From: Bettongia penicillata ogilbyi
Lineage: Eukaryota > Chordata > Mammalia > Diprotodontia > Potoroidae
Assembly: GCA_023548195.1 (NCBI GenBank)
Contig: JAJHZJ010000751.1
Location: forward strand, 1,988,501 to 2,052,500
Direction: 5' to 3'
Length of the DNA: 64,000 nucleotides
Each line of letters starts with the position of its first letter. The first letter of the stretch is position 1. The notes beneath the pieces were generated by a model that was not told where the DNA came from, made no database searches, and saw only the letters and a list, made by a program, of their open reading frames with translations. Made by a program: the position numbers and the translations under genes. Of the stretch, positions 22,930-34,564 are shown piece by piece.

Positions 22930-24090
22930 GTATCTGTTCACATTTTGGTTATAAGTTCATTAACAAGCCATTAAAAAGATCAAATATCATACTTGGACAA
23001 ACAAGCTAACTCCACAGACCTGAGTTCACTTGTTCAATTTTCTTCATTTGGTATTATAAAAGAACATATTGTCTTTACTAGTATACTTTTAATTTTTTAA
23101 ATGAATTTCCAGAGCTGAAGAACAGATTTTCTGATCATGCCTTCTGCCTGCTGGCATAAGTTTTAAAGTATTGGTTTGTGGCATGTGTATACGTATGAAA
23201 CATTTGTTACTGACAATCTCACGTACTATCTATATTTTCAAGAAGCTAGTTATTATATTTTTATTGAATTTAATTATTAATGAAAAGTTCCCTTCCAACT
23301 CTTGCTCATTATTTAAATGTACAGAAGGTATTTGTGGTGCCTTATTTTGCTGAATCCTAGTATAATTCTATTAGTTACTCATTAACTTTTTTGGATTAAA
23401 CATCATGTCGTGTTATAAAGAACAAATCTTTAAAAAAAAAAAAATAACTTTTTTGTGATACTTAGACTAAGCTTTTTTTTAAAATTTTTCTTTGGGAGGG
23501 GAGTGCGTGTGTGGCAGTAACAAAACGGGTTCCAATGCTTTGAAAAGCAGTGTCTTGATAGAACAAGATTGACCTGAAGAACCAGTGCTTCTCTCACATC
23601 GTAGAGAGATTTCATGCCAAATATGTGCTCATATCATTGTATGTAATTTGTGGGTTGTTTCCATGCCTTCTTTATTCCTCCCCTTCCTCTTCAGTTCATT
23701 GGAATGTCAAATAGCAGAAGGGAGCTTGTGGCACAGTACCTGACCTTGGGACCTCAGGATTGATGCCAAGGATTGTTTAAAAAACGTTGGCGTGAGTGTC
23801 CATAACAAGGTCACAGAAAACAGAGATTACATGTCCTAACTTCAAATGACAGTGTTGGCATGCATATGTACATGTACGCTCTTCATATTTATGTGGTACT
23901 TTTCTGCGTTTTGATGTTTGGGCCCCCAAGAGCCCCACTTTACCAAGTTTGTTCAAGTTTGTCTGGTAGATTTCTTTTTTGAAACACATTTAAGAGTGGA
24001 GATGATAAGCCTTCATCTTTTTAAAGATCTGCAATTTGAGGGTCCCTAAGTCATCTGTGGATAGATAGATTTTAGGGATCATTGAATAAA
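22930..24090. other. Unique AT-rich intron
   Basis: No gene or repeat family was recognised. Confidence 0.35.
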
Positions 24091-24094
24091 TTGT

Positions 24095-24245
24095 ATTTTA
24101 AAATAATTGGTAGATATTTCAGCATATTTGGTTTTCTCCATCATCCTACTTATTTTTTGTGATACATTGAAAACATTATTCTGCGAAGGGCTCCATGGGC
24201 TTTATCTGACTGTCAGGTCCATGAAAAGGTTAAGAACTCCTGACT
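24095..24245 (-). mobile_element. Second hAT-type element fragment, antisense
   Basis: 'gatacattgaaaacattatt', 'ctgcgaagggctccatggg' and the terminal 'aaaaggttaagaactcctga' fit the reverse orientation of the element at 20290-20518. Confidence 0.6.
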
Positions 24246-24977
24246 TAGATATTAGTGTATGCATTTATTTATTTATGTACATCCATACACACACATACAC
24301 ATCTCATTTATCTTTTAGGGTTTCTTTTCTATTCCACTCCCTTTTACAGTTGAATTTTGAGCCCTTTTATCCAATATGAAATAATTGTTCATTTTATTCA
24401 TTTCTTTTGTGCAACATTTATCCACTGGTAAACATTTTCAAACTTGAAAAATTAAGCATATTTCTTCTAAAGGCAGGATTGACATTTTCAATATTATGTT
24501 GTTATTTGAAAATATTACACCTGCTTCTAGGTTGTCATGGCTTTTCTTTAGTGTAACAAATTGTATCAGGTTTGGCACAAAATAAGTTAACTGTGTATGA
24601 TTCTGAAAGCAAATGATCTTAAAATCTCTTGTTACTTTGTAACAAATAGAAACAGAGAGGGCCTTCCTTGCCAAGGAGTATAAGGCAATCATCAAATAAT
24701 GATTTGTATATCTTCATATCTGTCTAGAAACAAAAAAGGAAACTTGAACTGATTCCATTAACTTTCTTAAACTAATGGGGCTCCAGTTTTGCGTATTTTC
24801 ACTTACCTTGTTCTGCTTTTGAAGAAGAAAAGAATTTGCATTCTACAAATGGCGCTGAACCTGTCCTCATTTCATCAAAAAGATCAAATCTCTCCAAATG
24901 ACATTAAAAATCACCCTGCTGTTAAAAAATAGCTGCCTCCAGTTGAACAAATGATGAGCTCCATTTCTGTCTTGGCT

Positions 24978-24981
<4 letters not shown>

Positions 24982-25031
<50 letters not shown>
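24982..25031 (+). repeat. (TC)25 microsatellite
   Basis: Fifty uninterrupted bases of TC repeat. Confidence 0.98.
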
Positions 25032-25034
<3 letters not shown>

Positions 25035-26140
25035 CTCTGTGATGGTTAGTTCTTTTACTTGGGACCATAAAAACAATAGCCCCCTTTCCTTTTCCCAGAC
25101 AAGTAATTGGCACCCCAGTGATCAGAGCGGAGGTCTGTTTTTGTCCTGTAACTGTTTCTTAATCATTTTTGGCATAGTGAAAACTCAATGACTATGAATT
25201 CATTTAGTACAGACTCAATTCTTAGCTCGTAAATTTGGCAAGTTTAACTAAATGTTACCTGAGTCACGCTATAATTTGATTTACTTTCTTCCCAGTTTTC
25301 ACAAATGGAAATAAAGGGAGTACCATTTCTACAGAAATGGATTGGAATATAAATGAAGGTAGCAATACTGTTGTAATTTTAATTTCACATCACCCTGGCC
25401 ATGGTCTGTACTGATCAGCTGATTTTTTTTTTGGGGGGGGGGGGTAGTATATATCATGTATAATCTGTACTTTTATGCTGGTGTTAGTCATTTTTATATA
25501 TCCTGTAGAACAGCTGAAACACAGAGGAGCAAATTATAGTTCCAGTCAAGACAGTTGTGCTTTTAGGGCCAAATGAGGTTCTGATTGATTTGATTAGCAG
25601 CCAGTCCCATGGGAACATTTAGATCAACAGTTTAGAGCTCTGGATTGTCAGAAAGCAGAACTTTCCAGGAGGAAGGAGGATGGAACAATGGTCACACTGT
25701 ATCTGGGGCCGCAGAGGGATTAAATCCAAAAAGGACTGAGATTCATGTTGGGAGCCCCCTACTCTTTCTTTGCCTTTTTTCATTTTTGTACCAGACTCTT
25801 TTTAGGTTTTGTTCTCTGCAGTCTCCTAGCCTTCCTCTTTCTCTCGTAGCCCTGAGAGAGGCAAAAATTGGCACCGTGAGGTGGATATGCTCAGTATTCA
25901 AAGCAGATTGTGTTTTTGACAAGCTGCTGCTAGTAGCTGGTTTCAGGCTCAAGAAATATTGGTATTGACTAGTATTTTCCCCTGCACTAAAGTTGTCCTT
26001 TCTAGCTCATGTCACTGAAAAACTTTGTCCAAAGTGCTCTGGCTCTTGAGAGGGATACTGACCAGGATAGCTTGACACTTTCTGGTGAAAGATATGCTGT
26101 CTAACTGAGTCAATTACAGTTTTTATTAAAGGTCTTTAGA
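25032..26140. other. Mostly unique intron with T10-G12 junction
   Basis: No exon or repeat family was recognised. Ten T followed by twelve G occur at 25423-25444. Confidence 0.4.
25423..25444 (+). repeat. T10-G12 homopolymer junction
   Basis: A poly-T run passes directly into the longest G run of the window. A G12 run can fold or slip, and it is also a common place for assembly error. Confidence 0.9.
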
Positions 26141-26147
26141 GGGCATA

Positions 26148-26310
26148 GATAGAAATCTGTAAAGGGACCTTAGATATCATCTGATTCAGTTCTTTCATTT
26201 TACAGAAGAGGAAACTGAGACCCAGAGTTCAGGTGACTTGCCAAAGGTCACACAGGACTAGCTCCTCTGTCTTTAAATCTGATGATCTTTTCATGACAAC
26301 ATTCTGTCCT
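26148..26310 (-). mobile_element. CORE-SINE/MIR copy
   Basis: 'gggaccttagatatcatctg', 'tacagaagaggaaactgaga' and 'cttgccaaaggtcacacagg' are in antisense MIR order. Confidence 0.7.
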
Positions 26311-26329
26311 CTTGAGAACAGTGAGATGT

Positions 26330-26455
26330 CTAATAGATGAGCTGTGTGTGACCTTTTCTTGCCTGAGAGTAGGCTCTCGGCTCACGTGTATTCGTATCTC
26401 CAGCACTTAGCGTGGTGCTTTGTATGTAATAAAATGCTTAATCGTTGTGTTAGCT
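26330..26455 (+). mobile_element. L2-like 3' tail
   Basis: 'gtatctccagcacttagcgt' and 'aaaatgcttaatcgttgtgt' match an L2 end. Confidence 0.45.
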
Positions 26456-26857
26456 AACCTGTTTTTCTTTCTATTTGTCCATCTGTCTGGCTGTGTTTTA
26501 AAAGATCTTTCCTAATTTTTTGGTTACATTTTTATATACACGTAAACAATTTATATTTGCACATCTTTCTAATCTTACCATGGATAGTTCTAAATTAACT
26601 GCTTATTTGTGGACTATTTTAAATCACCCTGTGCTCAATTGTACAAACTGACCTTCTTTCCTTTGTGTTTTAAATGGCTGTTCTCCCCATTTATCCTTCC
26701 CCAGCTTATTCTCTTTTCTAAAACCTAACATCATTGCTTCTGATCACATTTCTTTCACTTTTATTCTAGGCTTTTCCCTGCTTTTCTAATGGCATAATTT
26801 TAAAAAAAGTTCATTACAATCCAGTAGTATATTTGTCATGCCCATTTGGGAAACTTT

Positions 26858-26880
26858 TTATTATTATTATTATTATTTTT
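26858..26880 (+). repeat. Short (ATT)n repeat
   Basis: About seven ATT units. Confidence 0.85.
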
Positions 26881-27204
26881 GTGGCTGCTTAAAAGTGATT
26901 GTGTATTACACTAGTTTCAAGATGAATATGTTTATGGAAACAAACAAGTGTGATTTATACTTACGCATTGTTTAATATTCATCTCTTGTCCAACATGAAT
27001 GATAGACTAGAGGACAAGCTGGTGATTTGTGATGTGGAATTTTAGAGCACGCAGAACATCACTTAAATAGATAGAGCTAAAGACCTGCTTTATTAGCATA
27101 ATATGTCATCTGGTACTTTGCAGCATTGTAATGTTACATATAAGCAAAGGCTTTTATTTTTCTTTTTAGGAGTGGAAGTCACTTATTTTATTCCCAAATT
27201 AGAT

Positions 27205-27340
27205 TATAGACATGTCACGGATGGGGCTGTAGAAGTCAGCAAGTTCAATTCCTTTCATTTTTTCAGATGAGGAAACTGAGTGAATTGCTAAATGACTTTG
27301 CTGATTGCAAATCTGGTGTCCTTGCCCCTCTAGCATGCTG
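27205..27340 (-). mobile_element. MIR-like fragment
   Basis: 'ttttcagatgaggaaactga' with flanking MIR-like sequence. The rest is decayed. Confidence 0.5.
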
Positions 27341-27499
27341 TATATTTCAACGTAAATTAATTTCATTTCATTTCAATGAGTCAACAAGCCCCTACTCCAT
27401 TTCAGACACCGGGCATACCAAAAAAAAAATACTATCTATGCTCCAGCAGCTTTCATTTTCTTGGAGGAAACAACATGTACACGTAGAAGTATAGATACA

Positions 27500-27780
27500 A
27501 TCTATACATAAGATGTATTCAGTACAATTCAGGAAGCTTTTATTAAATGCTTACTATGTGCAGTGCATTGAGCTGGATTTTAAGAGCAGAGAGATAAATG
27601 ACATAAGCTCTGTTTTCAAGAAACTTGACATTTGTTGGGGGGTGGGGAGAGGGATCAGGCCCCAAACAAACAGGAACAATTTGAGGTAGAAAGGGTTACA
27701 TAAGGGCAAAGGAGGGATCTGGAAAATTGGAGGAGATACCACTGGGGGAATCAGGGAAGACTTCTTGGATCATTTTCATA
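27500..27780 (+). mobile_element. LINE-derived (L2/CR1-clade) fragment
   Basis: 'ttttattaaatgcttactat', 'gtgcagtgcattgagctgga' and 'aatcagggaagacttcttgg' follow the order of a common repeat that reads 'tattaagcacctactatgtg ... gggaaggcttcctg'. The same family recurs at 42105-42470. Confidence 0.5.
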
Positions 27781-27918
27781 ATACTTGTAGTTCTTAGTGA
27801 ATTATTGAATACAATCTTTCTCAAGTATGAATATGTATGAATTTGATCCTATTCAAATCCTAGTAAAGTTAAATGTAGCTCATCAGCTCTTTAAAGGAAA
27901 AATTTTAATATCTAGTTT

Positions 27919-27934
27919 CCCCCCCCCCTTTTTT
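27919..27934 (+). repeat. C10-T6 homopolymer junction
   Basis: Ten C followed by six T. Confidence 0.85.
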
Positions 27935-28079
27935 GTTCTTAAAGTAATGAAGAGATTTTATAGTAAGATTAAAGACTTTTAGTTTTCTTTCCAGAGAATA
28001 GATTCGGACTTAGGTTTTTAGGTGCAGATATACATACTCCCCACCTCTGCAACTGAGTGCATATGTACTTATATGTATA

Positions 28080-28300
28080 TTACATATATCAAACAGTATG
28101 GGATATATATGTTATTACACACATATAATAATATGTATTATAGCCATCACATAGTATGGGGTATATATATTATTACATATGTACATAATTACAAATATAA
28201 CATGATGTGGAATGTATATATTGCACATATACATAATATATATTACATCACATACTGCATATACAACATATACACACATCATAATATATAATATCTTAAG
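28080..28300 (+). repeat. Degenerate AT-rich tandem repeat, period about 50-57 bp
   Basis: Three diverged units each carry a 'gtatggg/gtggaatgt' block followed by tatata and tacata sequence, starting near 28095, 28150 and 28202. Confidence 0.6.
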
Positions 28301-29555
28301 ATTAGTGTATATTTGCCAAATAAGATGTAAAAGTATATTTGAAAATGTAGAATAGGTCAGCAAAATTGTTCACTATAAACATTAGTTAACCTAATATAGA
28401 CTTGACAGCTTGAGAAATTGTCTATTAAAGTGTGTCCATTTTAGATTCCTGTTATTAAATTGAATTTAGCAGAATTTCAGGTTGAACCTACTTTTATAGT
28501 GTGGGTTTTATTTGTATTTTAAATGAGCTTCCTATGTTATTAGGAGGCTAAGTGTAGTACACCTCTGACCTATATACGATCCACCCCTCCTAGAGACACA
28601 AAACACACAGGACCTTTAAACATGCTTTAAAACACATGCAATCTTAGTACAGAAAAACAAACACATGAACCAAAATCCTGCCTCCCACTTACTCTCTCCC
28701 TTACTCCAGCTGCCTCCTACTCTCTCTAGGTTTTTTTTCTGCTAGAAGTTTTAAAGAATTAGGTCGTTGAAATCCAGTAATAGTTGCATTTTCCTTTAAC
28801 CCTTTTATTTATTTGCCACTGGAAGGCTTTTTAGCCTTGCTTTGTTTTAGAATTTAAGCAAATGGGGACACTCCCAGTAGAAGCTTTCAAAAGGGTTTTT
28901 TTTTTTTTTTGCATTAATGGAATAGTTGCCTGGTCCTAGTCTTATTTACCATAAAACTAGTCTTTGAGAACTGTCATTCCTTTCTCTCCACAGTATTGTT
29001 AAGTGACTGATAGAAAAGATAACTTAGAAAAAACCTTTAGTGACTAAAGAAGGGCTCAAGGTGTGACTCAAAGACCTAGCTTTTGGGGAGTTTTTGCCTC
29101 TTGATCCCCTTTCCCTTTGGAGTAAAAGCTACTAAACAGGGAGAGGAGGACAAAGTGCATTAAAAAGCCTTCCGAAATGTTAAGTAACCATTTAAATGAC
29201 AGCAGCTGACTATTGGAATTAACTTTGTGTTTGGCTTAATTTGGGGTCCTAATTATTCCTAACTTACGTGAGTAGATTTCAATTAGAGTATACTGCAGGG
29301 ATTTGTAGCTAAGGCAACTAAAGGAATCATTTTACATAAAGTACTTTTGTTCAACTGATTAGGCAAGTTAAAATGGAATGATAGAAAATTGAAACTCTTC
29401 CCTGATAAGGTCCCCCAAATGGTTCCAGCGATATCATGAATAAAATAGTTTGCTTTTAACACATAATTTTCAATGTTTAGAGAAGATGAACTATTCTAGG
29501 ATCTTATATTATTTTTCTAAGTGTGGATGCTTTTGTTTTATTTTGTAATATTTTA
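28300..29555. other. Mostly unassigned intron
   Basis: A C/T- and A/C-rich patch at 28560-28730 may be an old repeat. Nothing else was recognised. Confidence 0.35.
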
Positions 29556-29929
29556 TTGACCCTTTTTATTCTTTATGCCTTGAGCAACTCTCAGTAATCC
29601 CATTCACTATAAATCCCTCTCTTATGATAGAGAAAAAGTTGAACCAAGCAAACTCTAGATGACACTTCTGCAAACCACTTTTCCCTACCTCTCTTCCAGA
29701 GCCAAGATTGGGCATTGCATTTAATCTGAAATCTGATATTTTTCTTTGTTGTTTTTATTTACATTATTTTGTGCATTGTTTTCTGAGTTCTGCTTTCTCT
29801 GCATCTGTTGATGTAACTCTTCCCATTTTTTCTACTAGTTCATTATTTCTTAGGGCATGTGTTAATTCATCATATTAATATATCATAATTTGTTCCACCA
29901 CTACCCATCCAATCACTTTCCACTTTATT

Positions 29930-30215
29930 TTACAAGTACTTGCTACACTGTTGATTGGGTTTTTTTGCCATTTGAATTGATGTGAGATGAAATATCATGA
30001 TGCCTTAAATTTGTAATTCTTCAGTTTTTCCTTTGCAGTGTGAAAACACTGTCAAAAATAGGGTTAGTGGTAGGGTGTTTTTGAAAACTGTTCCTGGTTT
30101 GGGGCTACTTACATAATGGGAAATGGTTCTCAGTCTTCTCTATGTCAGTTTTCTATATATCTTGAATATCAGACTTCCATCAGAGATACTTTTCCCCCAC
30201 TTGCCATTTTAGATG
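29930..30215 (-). mobile_element. L1 LINE fragment (end of ORF2), antisense
   Basis: 'gaattgatgtgagatgaaat' and, further on, 'tctatatatcttgaatatca' plus 'gacttccatcagagatactt' correspond to the reverse complement of the conserved L1 ORF2 end. The 370 bp before it (from about 29560) may be more of the same element. Confidence 0.6.
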
Positions 30216-30934
30216 ATGTTGGTGAAACAAATGGAATACTCTAGGGAGGAGAGAATCTATTATAATATGACAAGATTTTGTGAAATGTTCATATCTCTCT
30301 TTTAACTCTGATGCATTATCCTTGTGAATTCAGTTCTAAAAGAAACCAGGAGTCTCATCTATGTAGGAATACCTTTTGCTAATTACAGATCATACCCCTA
30401 TCTTGCCTTTTCATCCTATGTAATTGTCCTTGTTTTCCTGCACATCCTTTATGAAGACTTAACATTCTAGAGGTCTTGTTTCTTTCAACTAGAAAAACAA
30501 GTGTTTACTTGGTATCCAAAATCTGGGGTTGGGGAGTTGGGTGGTACATTGCTCGTGGGCAAACTGTGCTTCTTTCCGTAGTCTCAGGATGCTACATTTC
30601 TGATAATCCTTTTTAATATAAAATATTTATAAAAATGTAAAAATGTTTATTAAGTATCTACCATTCACAAGTTGGAAAGATAGCATGTAATGTATGGATA
30701 ATGTATAGTGTGATTAAGATCACAAATGACAGATTGTTGAAATGAGTTTCCACACCGAGAATTCCCTACGCTGATGAATTTCCAAGTCTGCCAAAACTCA
30801 CTCTCCACCCCCTATTCTTGTAATAGTATGAAAAACCAGAACAAAAAAAAGCCTTCTTCCTTTCCCCCCTACCTCCCCAAAACAAGTTAGCAAGTTGCTT
30901 TTGAGGGGCATTGAGATTATAAATACTGATCCTC

Positions 30935-31010
30935 TTTTCAAGTTCCTTATATTCTTAGGTACCTGGCATATAGTAAATACTCAAGAAATACTTGTTGATT
31001 AAGTGTTCTT
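30935..31010 (+). mobile_element. L2-like 3' tail
   Basis: 'taggtacctggcatatagta' and 'aatacttgttgattaagt' match an L2 end. Confidence 0.5.
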
Positions 31011-33510
31011 GCATTAAAGGCAGTAGAGTCAAGCCAGATGTGGTTTCCACATTTCTGAAAGTAAAGCAACTTCATTGGCAATTTATAAGTAAAATAAATC
31101 ACCCACTGAATATAGGTATAATTGCATATATCCCACACTTTTCAAATTGTACTTCTGTTCATGAATAGTTTCAGGAAAGTAAGCTAACCAGTGAGAGCTA
31201 TTTATTTTATTTTTAATTTTGACGAAATTCCTTACCAGATGGGGATTCTGTTCTGCTTTCTTAGTGAAGGAGTTTTATTTATTGACCTCAACCGCTCCTT
31301 TGCAATAGCCACTAGCCTTGGAGACCAGAAGATAATTGTGGCTAGAGGTGTGTGTCTTCATTCTATTCTCCATAATGATCTCACAGTTGGTCAAGTCAGA
31401 GGGAGGAGCATTCATCCTGACCCATTCTTCCTTTGTAGAGGGAATCAGTGTTTCATAATTTGTCGAACTTTACTTAGTGTTTTCTCTACACCATTCTTGA
31501 GGATTTAACAAGTTATGAGAAGCTGCAACTCTTGGAGAACACACCATTTGCCCGTAACCTAGAAACTGCTAAAATTTTGCTGGTTAGAAGCATCTTGAAA
31601 AGATGACAGCTATCCTAGTACTTGTTGATTTCATATGTGTTGTTGAAGCAAAAATCTAAGAAAATGTGTATTTGTACGGTAATACTGTTGAGTTACCAGA
31701 AACCAGATGTGACATGCTTGGTCCCACTTGTCTTCAAATGGATCACATATGGTTTCTTGAGCTTTTTCATCAACATCACTTTTGAGGAAGGACCGTTAAA
31801 AACATTGTACATCATGAAAATGATTTTGCTATCATTCCATCTGCTTTCCAGGACTAACCTCTTCACTTTCACTAGTGTCTCATGTTCACATCCCTTGTAG
31901 ACATTTCTGGAATCTTTTCAGTCAATAATGCTCCACTCTCCTTCCTTCTTCCTACCTCTCTTTGCATAATTTGTCTTCGTTTCCTTCCTGGATCCTAAAC
32001 ATTCTCAGTTCAAGCTACCACTAGTTTTTTTTCTTTCTCCTTTTGATTCTAAGTTTATCTGCCTCTACTTCATTAACCACAGAAACCTTGCTTCTGTCCA
32101 GGCTACGCTACAGAAACCTTTTTCTTGAATATCACCAATGATATTCTATTTGCTAAAATTCATGACCATTTGTTTGTTCTAATTTTTTTTACCTCCATGT
32201 AACAGCATGTACTATTGACCACCCTTTATTTTTGAAACTACTTTCCACTCTGAAATTTCAAGTTTTTCTTGAAAACTAAAGGGTAGTTTCAGAATTTGGG
32301 AGTTTTCCCTTGGGGAAACTGAAGGGAGATAGACAATCTTGTGAGCTCCCATATTTTTGAAGTAGGTCAAAAAAAAAGGAGAATTTAACAGCTCTAATCT
32401 CAACCATCCAACATTACAGGGGATTCTTCCTTAGGAGGTTTTTGCCATCACATTTGAAAGATATACAGCTTTATTAGTTCTTAACAATTCCATCAACAGT
32501 TTAAAAGTGAATGATAGTTGATGCTTGTGATCAAGAAATTGTTGACTCTGCAAATAGAGGCCTGGTGAAAATAAATTCCAACTGTGATAAAGGTTATAGT
32601 AGAAATTAAGGTAAACAAATAGCCCAACTATTGGAACATTATTTTGTTATGTTCATTAATTTTGAAGGAAAAATGACTGAAAATAGAAATCTTTCTCTGC
32701 TTATGGTTACCTACTTATTTTATTGAGACATTTAATGAAACTATTTCATTAAGTTTTAGTAAATTAAATTTTCCCTTTGTCTTAAGAACTTAGTAATTTT
32801 TCAACTGATGAGTGCTATTGGCTAATGAAAATTTAAAATGAAAGTTGATTAATGAGTACCAACAATTTGTATTTTTAAAAGAATAAACAAATTTATTGTT
32901 TGAACTTTGGCCTCTCTTACAGACAAACAAACTCTTTTATATCATACTTTCTTATTACTTTTAGAGAATGTTGTTGAACTCCCTACATGGTTACTAAACT
33001 ACTGAAAAATCTGCAAATAGAAAAATTATCTAAAAATAGGAGGTAACATTTTAATTCTTTTTTAATTGCAGTGATATTCACCAATCCTTTTTGAAAGTAT
33101 TAATTTTTTTTACAAGAATTTCCTTTAGTAATTTTAAATATTATAGATTCTTTCCATTTGCACAACAAATTGTGATTCAAAGCATAACATTGTAAAGATA
33201 TATTTAAAATATTATGTATGGAGAAGTATAAAAGCAAAAGTAATAGATGGCAAAAAAACAGCTCTGGTTTATCACTAAACTAGGTCCATAATTTTGACTT
33301 TTCTATATGAGGTTTTGCTAATATCATTGTCTCACAGTTTTGTGTCAGAATATTGTGTTAGCTATAGCATAAGGATATAGAGTATTTTAATACATCAGAA
33401 ATTATACAGTCAAATGAATATTGTCCTACAAAGTAATAATAAATAATATTACTTATTTCGTTGGTGATGCCACTGCATAGCAAAATTTATTTTTTAAAGC
33501 TCTCATTTGA
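31010..33510. other. Long AT-rich intron stretch, nothing recognised
   Basis: No gene or clear repeat was identified in about 2.5 kb. A pyrimidine-rich section lies at 31900-32120. Confidence 0.35.
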
Positions 33511-33513
33511 AAG

Positions 33514-33583
33514 TTCCTTCACCATCAGTTTATGTGTTGTAGAAAAAATTCCTTCACAATCAGTTTATGTATTGTAGAAAAAA
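33514..33583 (+). repeat. 35-bp tandem duplication, two copies
   Basis: 33514-33548 and 33549-33583 are the same 35-bp unit starting ttccttcac and ending gtagaaaaaa, with two mismatches. Confidence 0.93.
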
Positions 33584-33584
33584 C

Positions 33585-33885
33585 AGAATCTCAGAGCCTT
33601 GGACGAATCTTAGAGTCCATCTTGTTCAACCCTTATGTGCATAATATTTGTCCTCTCCAGCGTTATCATCCGGTCTTCACTTTAAGGTCCCTTCTTGAAA
33701 GGAGCTCACCACCTCATAATAAAGTCCAGTTCGCATTTGGATAGCTTTGATTGTTGGGGCGCTTTCCTCCCATTGTGGTTTGCCTTTCTACAGCTTTATC
33801 CCAGTTTTCTTAGAGCTTTCCTTGGGGTTCAAGCAGAAGAACTGATTTTCTATTCATATCTTGCCATTACTCCCTTTTGAGGACA
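33585..33885 (-). mobile_element. CR1/L3-type LINE 3' end, antisense
   Basis: 'agaatctcagagccttggac', 'tccatcttgttcaaccctta', 'cttgaaaggagctcaccacc' and 'ggatagctttgattgttgg' follow the reverse complement of an amniote CR1-clade 3' region. Two sense copies lie at 46530-46990 and 53930-54700. Confidence 0.65.
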
Positions 33886-34059
33886 GTAGGGGACCAGACC
33901 TGTGAGTTCCTTGATAACGAGAATTCCTTGTAAAGAAACTCCCTCCACCAATGCAGATGGACAGTACAGTTGGTAGTCAGTGTGGAAAATCAGAGAGCTT
34001 CCAGGAGCGCTGAGAGGGAAGAAGCACTAATGGTGACAATGCTACTGCTACTGATGGTA

Positions 34060-34303
34060 ATAGCTCGTACTGACATAATACTTGCTGTGTGCCCGGCACG
34101 GTGCAAAGTGATTTACAGTTGTTATCCCACTTGCTCCTCTCACCAATCCTGGGAAGGTAGGGACTAGCATTAGCCCCATTTTACAGATGAGGTTAAATGA
34201 TTTGCCTTGCCCTGTGGTCACTCAGCTGGAGCATATCCCAAGCAGGATGTGAATTTACATTTTTCTAATGCAGCTGCCAACTCTCTCTCCTGTGCTGCCT
34301 TTT
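34060..34303 (-). mobile_element. Near full-length MIR-type SINE, antisense
   Basis: 'gacataatacttgctgtgtg', 'cggcacggtgcaaagtgatt', 'gccccattttacagatgagg' and 'tctcctgtgctgcc' are in antisense MIR order. Confidence 0.65.
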
Positions 34304-34538
34304 CATGCCTTTCATGTCATACCAAATTAAACCAAAATATGGGTATTATCAGCCTGCTTTCAAACTGAGGGTTCTTTCTTTTTTTTTTTTTAGAAGGGGG
34401 GGCTGTGTTAAATTTCTTCCTTTTCTCTTTTCCCTAAACTTTTGCCATTGCAAAAGAAGTTACCACTATTTTTCAAAGTTTTTGGACCGATGACAGCCTT
34501 ATTGAAGATAAGTGACTTTTTTGAGGAGAATAACTCTT

Positions 34539-34564
34539 TGTGTGTGTGTGTGTGTGTGTGTGTG
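34539..34564 (+). repeat. (TG)13 microsatellite
   Basis: Thirteen uninterrupted TG units. Confidence 0.95.

Noticed and set aside
28022..28363. Tyr/Ile-rich frames on both strands
   Set aside because: They result from the AT-rich degenerate tandem array.
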